A stretch of DNA of 64,000 nucleotides, taken from positions 2,232,001 to 2,296,000 of the forward strand of contig OY969422.1 of assembly GCA_963699215.1 (NCBI GenBank). Direction: 5' to 3'. Of the stretch, positions 43,244 through 51,500 are shown piece by piece. This stretch comes from VRUE01 sp963699215 (GTDB lineage: Bacteria; Actinomycetota; Thermoleophilia; Solirubrobacterales; 70-9). Both the position numbers and the translations under genes were made by a program. The notes under the pieces were generated by a model. That model made no database searches, had not been told where the DNA came from, and saw only the letters and a list, made by a program, of their open reading frames with translations. Position 1 is the first letter of the stretch. Every line of letters begins with the position of its first letter.

Positions 43244-44346
43244 GCGGCCTTCCTCCCGCCGCCGGCCTTGCGCAGCGCCGTCGCCAGCAACTCCTCGGCG
43301 TCGCCGCCCTCGAGCCCGTCGAGCAGCTGCTCGGCTTCCAGCGGCGCGTAGCCGAGGTTGACCAGGCCGTCGCGGGCAAGCGAACGCGGGTCGCCGTCCT
43401 CGCTCGCTACCAGCGCCACCTCTTCCTCCAGCGCTCCCGCGACCTTCTCGCGCAGCTCGACGATGATCCGCTCGGCCGTCCGCTTGCCGATCCCCGGCGC
43501 CGCCTGGAAGCGCTTCGCGTCGCCGGCGGCGATTGCCCGCAGCAGCTCGCGCGCCGGACCTCCGGAGAGCACCGCGATCGCCACTTTCGGGCCGACCCCG
43601 CTGACCGAGACCAGCTGGCAGAAGAGATCGCGCTCCTCCTCGGAGGCGAAGCCGAAGAGGGCGAGCGAGTCCTCGCGCGAGACCAGCTCGGCGTGCAGGA
43701 AGGCCTCGCGTCCGGTTGCGGGCACGGCCTTCAGCGTCTCGGCCGAGACCGCCAGCCGGTAGCCGACGCCGCCGGCGTCGATCACGACGTGGTCGGGGCG
43801 CCGCACCATCACCTCGCCGCGGACCGCGGCGATCACCGGGCCGAGCCCCTCGGCCAGCTCCGCCGCCTCGCGGTGACCGGTGCCACCGCCGTGACAGATC
43901 GCCACCGCGAGCGCGTCTGCGGCATGGTCGGGCGTGGGCAGCTCAGGCAGGCCGAGCAGCGTCCCGACCATCCGCTGGACCTGCTTCTTGTCGGCAGCGC
44001 CGCTGCCGCAGACGGCCATCTTGATCGCCTGCGGGGTGTAGGCGAAGCAGGCGATGCCGGCCTGGGCCGCGGCCAGCATCGCGACGCCGCTGGCCTGGCC
44101 GACGGCCATCGCCGTGCGCACGTTCTTGCCGAAGAAGACGTCCTCGATCGCCAGCGCCCTCGGCTCATGCCAGGCGATCAGCTCGGTCAGCGAGCCGTGG
44201 ATCCGCTCCAGGCGGCGCTCCATCGGCAGCTCGGAGGTGGTCTCGACGACGCCGCCGTCGAGCGCGACCATGCGGCTGCCCTCGACCCGCACGATGCCGA
44301 AGCCGAGGTTGGCGGCGCCGGGGTCGATCCCCATCACGACTTGCAT
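43240..44346 (-). CDS. ruvC-ruvA: RuvC-RuvA fusion: Holliday junction resolvase joined to junction-binding subunit
   Basis: 368 residues in one open frame. Residues 1-165 are RuvC, with MGIDPGAANLGFGIV, LAIEDVFFGKNVRTAMAVGQ and PTPDHAADALAVAICH holding the acidic catalytic residues. From residue 171 the sequence is complete RuvA: VIAAVRGEVMVRRPDHVVID, GGVGYRLAV, helix-hairpin-helix repeats (SVSGVGPKVAIAVLSG and APGIGKRTAERIIVELREK) and a C-terminal domain III. No stop separates them. The RuvA part keeps its own in-frame GTG at 43836 preceded by a Shine-Dalgarno-like GAGGGG, so RuvA alone may also be made. A single-base assembly error that removed a stop cannot be excluded. Confidence 0.87.
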   Translation of the reverse strand: MQVVMGIDPGAANLGFGIVRVEGSRMVALDGGVVETTSELPMERRLERIHGSLTELIAWHEPRALAIEDVFFGKNVRTAMAVGQASGVAMLAAAQAGIACFAYTPQAIKMAVCGSGAADKKQVQRMVGTLLGLPELPTPDHAADALAVAICHGGGTGHREAAELAEGLGPVIAAVRGEVMVRRPDHVVIDAGGVGYRLAVSAETLKAVPATGREAFLHAELVSREDSLALFGFASEEERDLFCQLVSVSGVGPKVAIAVLSGGPARELLRAIAAGDAKRFQAAPGIGKRTAERIIVELREKVAGALEEEVALVASEDGDPRSLARDGLVNLGYAPLEAEQLLDGLEGGDAEELLATALRKAGGGRKAA

Positions 44347-44385
44347 GGGGACTGATTCTGGACCGGGCTCCGGATGCCTCCCGGC

Positions 44386-45135
44386 CTAGGCCGCCAGCTG
44401 CTGCAGCACCTCGTCGGGGATGTCGAAGTTGGCGTGGACCTCGTTGACGTCGTCGTCGTCTTCCAGCGCCTCGATCAGGCCCAGCAGCGACTTGGCCTCG
44501 TTGCCCTTGACCTCGACCGTGCTCTTCGGCTCCATCGCCACGTCGGCGGACTGGATCTCGATCCCGCCCGCCTCCAGCGCCTCGCGAACCGCGCTCAGGC
44601 TCGACGGCTCGCAGATCACCCGCAGCAGGTCGCCCTCCTCGCGCACGTCGTCGGCGCCGGCGTCGATCGCCGCGATCAGGTCGTCCTCGCCGTAGCGGGC
44701 GCCGTCGACCGCGAGCACGCCGCGTTTCTCGAAGATCCAGGCGACCGAGCCCGGCTCGCCGAGGCTACCGTTGTGCTTGTTGAAGGCGTGACGCACTTCG
44801 GCGCTGGTGCGGTTGCGATTGTCGGTCAACGCCTCGACCAGGACCGCGACGCCGCCCGGGCCGTATCCCTCGAAGACGATCCGCTCGATCGCCGCGGCGT
44901 CGGCGCCGACCCCCGAGCCGCGGTCGATCGCCCGCTGGATGTTGTCCTTGGGCATCGAGGCGTCGCGCGCCTTCTGGATCGCCGTCGCCAGCGCCGGGTT
45001 GCCGTCGGGATCGCCGCCGCCGTCACGCGCCGCGACGGTGATCGCCCGCGCGAGCTTGGTGAAGAGCTTGCCGCGTTTGGCGTCGGCCGCGCCCTTCTTG
45101 TGTTTGATCGACGACCACTTCGAGTGCCCAGACAT
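44386..45135 (-). CDS. yebC: YebC/PmpR (TACO1) family protein
   Basis: 249 residues from ATG 45135 (MSGHSKWSSIKHKKGAADAK). Typical blocks are LFTKLARAITVAARDGG, MPKDNIQRAIDRGSG, FEGYGPGGVAVLVEALTDNR and the FNKHNGSLGEPGSVAWIF segment. The family has been linked to transcription regulation and to translation at polyproline stretches. It is upstream of ruvC, the usual yebC-ruvC order. Confidence 0.96.
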   Translation of the reverse strand: MSGHSKWSSIKHKKGAADAKRGKLFTKLARAITVAARDGGGDPDGNPALATAIQKARDASMPKDNIQRAIDRGSGVGADAAAIERIVFEGYGPGGVAVLVEALTDNRNRTSAEVRHAFNKHNGSLGEPGSVAWIFEKRGVLAVDGARYGEDDLIAAIDAGADDVREEGDLLRVICEPSSLSAVREALEAGGIEIQSADVAMEPKSTVEVKGNEAKSLLGLIEALEDDDDVNEVHANFDIPDEVLQQLAA

Positions 45136-45148
45136 CGTTTGCCATTCT

Positions 45149-45607
45149 ATGGACAAGGGGATGCGCCCAGAGACGATCACCCATCCACATGGAACGAGCC
45201 CCCTTCGAGGCCTGGCGGCAAGCGCCGTCTTCGTCGTCATGTTGATCGCCGCCCTGGCGCTGTGGACCGGGATCCCACTGGGCTGGATCTGGATCGGCTC
45301 GAAGGTCGCCACGACCCAGTTCCCGGCCGAGGGCCCCTACGCGGTGGTCGCCGTCGGGATCATCGTCACGATCCTCATCGACGCCTGGCTGATCGGCCGC
45401 CTCAACGCCCTCTACGAACGCATCACCGGCACCAACCGCCTCGCCCCGATGCGACCGAACTGGCTGAAAAGCATGCGCGACACCGACGGCGCCCAAGGCA
45501 CCACCACCGTGGTCGAGGCAGTGATGATGGGCTCGGTCCTGCTGGCCGGCTTGGTCTTCGTCGCCTGGTTCTTCCTACTAGCCGGCTCGCCGCTGCCGAA
45601 CCAGTAG
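45149..45607 (+). CDS. Membrane protein of unknown function
   Basis: 152 residues from ATG 45149, divergent from yebC with 13 bp between the starts. Three hydrophobic stretches are seen: AASAVFVVMLIAALALW, VAVGIIVTILIDAWLI and MGSVLLAGLVFVAWFFLLAG. A basic loop lies between the second and third. No known family is recognised. A second possible ATG lies at 45161. Confidence 0.7.
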   Translation: MDKGMRPETITHPHGTSPLRGLAASAVFVVMLIAALALWTGIPLGWIWIGSKVATTQFPAEGPYAVVAVGIIVTILIDAWLIGRLNALYERITGTNRLAPMRPNWLKSMRDTDGAQGTTTVVEAVMMGSVLLAGLVFVAWFFLLAGSPLPNQ

Positions 45608-45613
45608 CCCGCG

Positions 45614-46531
45614 CTACTCCCCACGGATACCACGAACGCGGAACTCTGCGCTGGGCTTGAGGATCCTGAGCGGGCCGTTCGGATTCGACGAGCCCAAGAC
45701 CCGCATGACCCGGTACCTCCCTGACGCCAACCCAGAGGGAAGGCGCACTCGCACGCATCCACCCGCAGCACCGGCTTCGAGGTACTTCCTGGACAGCAGG
45801 ACAAGACCGCCAGGTCCGATATTGGTGTCTCGCCAACCATCGCCCAGATATCGCTGGATTATGTACACGGACGCGTACTCAACCGGTTCGGTCCCAAGTT
45901 CTCCAGCCGACTGATCAGCACATCGCCAGCCTGCAACTCGGTGCGCGCCAGGCCTACGCGCACCGACAGCTTGGGTCGAACGACCTGCAGGTATTCGCTG
46001 TAGCGGCTGAGCAGCGCGCCATTGTCGCCAGCAATGGCCAAGTCGTATCGATAAGAACCCAACTTCGACGGAACGCCGAACACGAACTCGAATCCCGATC
46101 CATCGGAAGGACCTCGGACGGCTCCCTGCGCTCTATCCATCACCGCCGTGATCGCACCGAGCCGGCTCACGCGCACCAACTCGCTTTCGATCTCCCAGTT
46201 GAAGGCTTGCGACGTGTCGGCTACATCGATTGCATAGCCAAAACTCCCCCAGGACATGACTCGACCGGTCCTTGCGGGATACACCGGCGGATACGCCACT
46301 CTCCTCAGCGTCACCCCAGCCGGCGCAAACGGCGGCATGCCCGACCGAGGAAACCCGGCAACAGCAGGGAGCGCCCGCAATGGCCATTCATAGTCACGGA
46401 GGATGCTGTTCCCGCAGTACCCCACCGCTCGCGTACCAGCCTCTACTCCAGCCGGCCCGCTCAAAGCCACTGACCCAACCAAGCCCAAAAGCGCCGCTGT
46501 TGCCAGTGCAATCCTAAAGCCAAGCTTCATC
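45614..46531 (-). CDS. Secreted protein of unknown function, island paralogue 1 (frameshift)
   Basis: From ATG 46531 a signal peptide (MKLGFRIALATAALLGLVGS) precedes an exported domain with GYCGNSILRDYEWPLRALPA. One base seems missing at about 45885-45893 after GDVLISRLENLGP. The next frame continues EPVEYASVYIIQRYLGDGW to LKPSAEFRVRGIRGE. Rejoined it is about 305 residues and matches the 47589-48455 protein in layout: a Cys-containing RDYE-x-PLR start, a mid region ending in YRVD/YRYD, an ENFG/ENLG turn, and a late GxYRV strand. Function is unknown. It is the last gene after the giant repeat protein. Confidence 0.7.
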
Positions 46532-46604
46532 GTGGGCCTCGGTGAGCCATTGTTTCCAGTTCTTCGAATTAGGCCTCGGGTTCCTTCGAATCGCAAGGTC
46601 CGGG

Positions 46605-47135
46605 CTAGCGTCCGCCTCGAGTACGCAGCTGCCTTTTGTCTCGGTGCCGAAGCGACCGTAAGCTGGCGAAAGACGCACCTTCTTCCTGCATTGCCCGGCC
46701 ACCGCCGTAGGCGATGCCGCATGCGGCAGCCAGCGCGAGGAAGATGCCAACCTTCAAGGTGGCTTCAAACGTGAAGCCACCAACGTCACCCCCCAAGTCA
46801 GGTGGAAGAGCAATTCGAATCAGGATGAGACACGCCGCGAGCCCGCCGAGAACGAAGACCACCACGCCGGGTGATACGGGTGGCTCCCAGTCCTCGCTGA
46901 TCAGCCGCCAAACTGCCGCCCCGACGGTGACGGCGATTATCAGCGCCAAGACGATTGAGGTCACTTCTAGCATCTGCCAGGCGTTACCGCCGTCTTCAAA
47001 TAAGTGGAGGTAGGGAAGTATATTCGGCTGCTTTGCGATTCCGAGGCCATACCATTGGAAGAACATAAAGACAAAGAGCAGGATCGCGGACCCGCCCGCG
47101 ATTCTCTCGCCGTTGTTGAGTCTTCCTATATCCAT
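46605..47135 (-). CDS. Four-helix membrane protein of unknown function
   Basis: 176 residues from ATG 47135 (MDIGRLNNGERIAGGSAILL). Hydrophobic helices are at GGSAILLFVFMFFQWYG, VTSIVLALIIAVTVGAAVW, GVVVFVLGGLAACLILI and ATLKVGIFLALAAACGIAYG, with a basic C-terminus. No family is recognised. It lies within the lower-GC part of the island, in the same direction as the giant protein gene upstream. Confidence 0.7.
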   Translation of the reverse strand: MDIGRLNNGERIAGGSAILLFVFMFFQWYGLGIAKQPNILPYLHLFEDGGNAWQMLEVTSIVLALIIAVTVGAAVWRLISEDWEPPVSPGVVVFVLGGLAACLILIRIALPPDLGGDVGGFTFEATLKVGIFLALAAACGIAYGGGRAMQEEGASFASLRSLRHRDKRQLRTRGGR

Positions 47136-47154
47136 TGCAATTCCCCTTTTGTCA

Positions 47155-47616
47155 CTATCCCGGTAAAGGCCAGCGCAATATTGGAGGGTTAAAACCGCTG
47201 TCGTAAAGTTTGAGATCCGATAGATCTCGACGGAGCGTGATCGTCCTCGTGACGAGCAATTCCACGCCTCCACAGAGATCATTCTTCGACGGACGGGAGC
47301 GGTGCCTGATGAGCTCCAGCCTGATATACACATTTTTCCCCCGATACTCGATATCAGGCCTCGCGATTCGCGGTCTGGGATACCCTACGCAGTAACCAAC
47401 GCCACCGCCGACCTTGATAGTCCGCCGCGATGGGGTAAATATCACACCCCACCTGAAAGCCTTCTCATCGTGACTTTTGACAGTCTTGCGCGCCCTATCG
47501 GCCGACGAGGAATCCCTACAAGCCATTCCAAGCAGCAGCAGGACAGTCGCAGCGGCTATTACTCCGAAAGACAAAGACCTGAAGATGGTCAGCCCTCGAC
47601 CTTGAACTCTGCCCAT
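47155..47616 (-). CDS. Small exported (possibly lipidated) protein of unknown function
   Basis: 153 residues. Hydrophobic signal SLSFGVIAAATVLLLLGMAC has Cys placed like a lipoprotein cysteine, although the residues before it fit the lipobox only loosely. The mature part includes FTPSRRTIKVGGGVGYCVG and KNVYIRLELIRHRSRP, with an isolated DLCGGVELLV. It overlaps the end of the upstream paralogue gene by 28 bp. GC is clearly lower than the housekeeping genes. Function is unknown. An immunity role toward the upstream protease-tipped protein is a guess from position. Confidence 0.65.
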   Translation of the reverse strand: MGRVQGRGLTIFRSLSFGVIAAATVLLLLGMACRDSSSADRARKTVKSHDEKAFRWGVIFTPSRRTIKVGGGVGYCVGYPRPRIARPDIEYRGKNVYIRLELIRHRSRPSKNDLCGGVELLVTRTITLRRDLSDLKLYDSGFNPPILRWPLPG

Positions 47617-48455
47617 CTCTTAATTTGCCGCGGACTCCTAGGCTTAGATATTGCACTTAGTTCCTTGCTTACTCGATATGCGCCCGGGCTCGCCGTTGGA
47701 GGAATAACGATCGCCTGGCAAGTCGACACCCTTCCAGGGCTAAGTCCGAAGGCCGGCATCGGGAAACCACTGGGGGTCAGAGACTTATCTTGTACCCACA
47801 CCCCATCGACATGCTGTTCGACGACAAAGGGCAAGCCAATGGCGAACAAGGATGCACCGAAATTCTCGAAATGGAAACGAAGCTTTTCTCCCGACTTAAT
47901 CGTTGATGCATTGACTGCGAGGTGAACTTGTCGCGTTGGATGCAAAACGCGAAAATTTTCACTAAATCGAGTGACTTCTTCTGATGGGCTGCGAATCTCC
48001 ATATCGACGCGATAAAAAGCGGGCTGACCAGAGACATTGAAGGTCACACCAGTGCTGGTTAAGGGTTGAATTGCTTCAAATTCCTGATGTTTCTTTCTGA
48101 AGCCACCAATCACATGACCACTTGCATCAATCCGAGAAAGCGTAGTTTTAGTTTGTAATTTCAACGGGCGCAGCATGCGCTGACTTTCATTACTCAACGA
48201 TATGCCCACTGAGCCGTTACCAATTACGAGAGGGCTCCCATATCTTTCAACCCTGACCCCCGTATGCCCAAGGGGCTTGCCAGCTGCAGGGGGTCGATTA
48301 AGCCTTGGCATCTCCCTCAACGGTGCTTCATAGTCCCGAATAGGCTGCACTCCACAAAAGCGAGCGGCATTGACGGGCTTCCCCAGTGCAATATTAGTGG
48401 CACTCTCATTTATTATCCCAAGCGTTAAGAGTATGACCACAACTATTCTATGCAT
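47589..48455 (-). CDS. Secreted protein of unknown function, island paralogue 2
   Basis: 288 residues, starting with a signal peptide (MHRIVVVILLTLGIINESAT). It contains ARFCGVQPIRDYEAPLREMP, a mid domain ending in AFYRVDMEIRSPSEEVTRFS, then LRFHFENFGASLFAIGLPFV and the ending GAYRVSKELSAI. The late part resembles a small Ig-like sandwich. It is a clear paralogue of the 45614-46531 product. It begins about 50 bp after the giant protein's stop, in AT-richer DNA, the usual place for an immunity gene if the giant protein is a toxin. That role is inference. Confidence 0.72.
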   Translation of the reverse strand: MHRIVVVILLTLGIINESATNIALGKPVNAARFCGVQPIRDYEAPLREMPRLNRPPAAGKPLGHTGVRVERYGSPLVIGNGSVGISLSNESQRMLRPLKLQTKTTLSRIDASGHVIGGFRKKHQEFEAIQPLTSTGVTFNVSGQPAFYRVDMEIRSPSEEVTRFSENFRVLHPTRQVHLAVNASTIKSGEKLRFHFENFGASLFAIGLPFVVEQHVDGVWVQDKSLTPSGFPMPAFGLSPGRVSTCQAIVIPPTASPGAYRVSKELSAISKPRSPRQIKRWAEFKVEG

Positions 48456-48506
48456 GCCAACCTCGTTTGGGGCTTTGGGTACTTCTGAAAAGCGGCACCC
48501 TCATGA

Positions 48507-51500
48507 TCACGGCATAGTCAAAATATGTAGCTTGCCGGTCGATGCTGCCGGATCGTCCATGCTTGGCGCGGCGAGTATCCCGGGTGCCTGTCCAGGGCTC
48601 GTTTTTTTGTATTGTGGATATCCGCCTCGCTCGGGTAAGTAGGGAGGGAGTACAGTGGTAATCGTGGGTGGGGACGGGCCATTGACGTATATCCCGACCG
48701 CTCGACCAGTTGATGGTTGCCATACGGGCGCACCGCTATCTCCTAGCGAAAAGATGGCATTGCGATCAGGGATCATTGCCACCTGCCACATTGGCCCATT
48801 AAATGACCCATCGTCATGGGCATAGTACACCTCTTCAGCCTGCCCTCGTAGACGTCCGCAACTCAACTGATTGCTCCACGCTCCGGACATGCATACTCTC
48901 ATTCCCTCATAGGCTCTGGAAACGCCGGTTATATGAGGTTCATGACTGTCGTCTACGAATACGCGCTTTGGTGCCAAATTTTCTTCCTCGAGCCTAACTG
49001 CCTCAACGTCAGTTTCGTGTTCCTCTTGGAGGAGACCAAAGCTACGTCGAGTTACTTTCCCTATCTTGCTGGGGGTTTTATCTGAATCAGACCCTGGTCG
49101 TTTGATTACCCAGTCAACATTGAAACAATGACCTGCCGTCAAAACGAAGGCCGCCTTGATTTGCTGGCCGCCTGGCTGTGAACCACGCCTTTCTGTAGCG
49201 CCAAATCCGGCGGTGCATTTAGACCATTTGTCCCCCGCACCGTTTTCCCAGCGAATATGCTGTCCAGCTTGAATGCGCCCACTCTCTGAATAGCGAGCCA
49301 TTGGCTGAGTGAAGTTTTCTTGATTGACTTCTATAGGTGCGTTGGAGCCGTAGACACCTGACAGGAAGCTCTCTACCTGTTCCACGTTCGTAGCGCCGAC
49401 CACTACCTGATTTGTTTTCAGATCCTGCCCTACACGAGTTACGGTGCCAAATATGCTGGCATGCCAAGCTTTGGTTGGTGCTATGTCGACCTGCAGAGCG
49501 TTTAGCTCTTCAAGGGAATATTCTGGTTTATAAGGATAAGGCGCAACCCGACTCGGGGCCATGAACCCAGCAGTCGAAATGAACGACGCCACCTTGTCGT
49601 CTTGTTGACTCGTAAAACCTATGCGGACGACGCCGCCAGCGCGATGATCCATGTAGTAGCCGGCGTATTGCGCACTGGCGTTTGCAGCTCCCCACTCGGA
49701 TATGGTCGTAGCCGCCTGTGCCAAGTAGGTCTCACGGTATTCCAACTCCGCCACGTCCTGAGGCCGTAGTGGCACCCCCCACTTTTCCGTGGAAGCCCGC
49801 GCAACTTCACCGGCTGGCGTATGCGGGTTGTGCCAAGCACCAATCAGGTCGAAGATCCGTTCGTTCAGCTCGATCTCGTCTTTGACTGGGAAGACGACCT
49901 CTAGGCCGTATTCTTCGCGGAGCTCGGCGACGTCTTTGAACCTTGGTGCAACGGGAGTTCCAGGTGCAAGCGGGGGCGGTGGCTGCGGAATGTCGACCCA
50001 GAAGCGCTCGCTAGCGCTCTGGCCGAGGCGATCGGTGATCAGGACCTCGAGGTTTAGGTGGCCGGGCGCATGCTGCTCGGTTGCGGTCACCCACTCGTTG
50101 ACCACCGTTTTGCACTCGATCCCAGGGGCTTCCGAGTCCTGCTCGCAGGTCTCTTCGTCCACCAGCTGATTGCCGTTGGCCAGCACCTGGATGGAAACGA
50201 TCCCCTCCTCCGAGTGAGCTTGCGTGTCGAGGGTGTGGTCGCCGGGCCAGAGCGCTTCCGGTTTTTCGCGGTTGTCGTAGAGCGTCCCGGCCATGTCGTC
50301 GAAGAGCGGCGGTTCCAACGCGTTCCACCATTTCAAGACCGAGCCGTCCTCGCCGATGTCGTAGACGACGTGCGGCGCGTCGGGCAGGACGACCGTCGTG
50401 CGGCGCGGTTCCTCGGTGTAGCCGAAGTAGGTGGTCTTCTCCGGCTCCGATCCCGCTGGGTCGACGCTGACCGATTTGACCCGCCCGTCGGCGTGGTATT
50501 CGATCTCCCCCCAGGTGCCGTTTGGCAGCTCGACTCTGGTCATCCGGCCTGCTTCGTCGTACCCGTAGCTGGTCTCCCCCTGGGGGCCCTCGTGGGCGGT
50601 CAGGAGGCTGCCTTCGTGCTCGTAGGCGTGCTCGCCTGCCTCGTCGCCTTCGAGGCTCTCGACCAGGCCTTCGGATACCTCGACCTCTAGAGCGGGATCG
50701 TCTTCGACTGCGAGCTCTGCTTCTGCCTCGGCTATCCAGGCCCCCTTGCCCCACTCCTGCACCCTGTGGTTGCCCGGGTCGGCGATCCAGAGGTTGCCGC
50801 CGGGGTCGCTGGCGATGCCCTGCGGGTAATAGAAGCCGAGCTGGCCTTTGCCGGTGCCCTCTGCGCCGAGTTGGGCGACGTACTCGCCGGTTTGGTTGAA
50901 CTGCTGTATGCGGTCGTTGTTTTGGTCTACGACCCAGACCCCTCCCCTGCTGTCGACGTCGATTGCCGTCGGCATATCGAACTGGCCCTTGCTCGAGCCT
51001 TTGGCGCCGAACTCGCGGACGAATTCGGCTGCTTCGTTTAGCTCGAGGACCTTGTTGTTGGCCCGGTCGGTGACCCAGACGTGGCCGCCTGGGCCGGTGT
51101 CGATCGAGTTGGGGGAGGCGAGCTGCTGGGGTCCGGTGCCGAAGCTGCCGAAGGCTTTTATGAATTCTCCGGCCGAGTTCAGCTTCTGGACGCGAGAGTT
51201 GTTGGTGTCGGCTACCCAGATGTTGCCTTTGGCGTCTATCGCGATGCCTTCGGGGAGTTTGAATTTGCCGCCTTCGGAGCCTTTGGAGCCGACCGCTTTG
51301 AGGAATGCGCCAGCCGGGCTGAACTGCTGGATGCGGTGGTTTGAGGCGTCGGCCACCCAGATGTTGCCCTGGGCGTCGAGCTCCAGGGCGCTTGGGTAAT
51401 TCAGCTGGCCGGGGCTGTTTCCTGGGGAGCCGAACTGGGAGATGAATTTGCCGCCCGGGTCGAACTTCTGGATGCGGTTGGCCGAGGTGTCGGCGACCCA

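Noticed and set aside
45614..48455. Integrative element or prophage carrying the island
   Set aside because: No integrase, transposase, tRNA-end duplication or phage gene is visible between 44 and 56 kb, and the nearest tRNA is 22 kb away.
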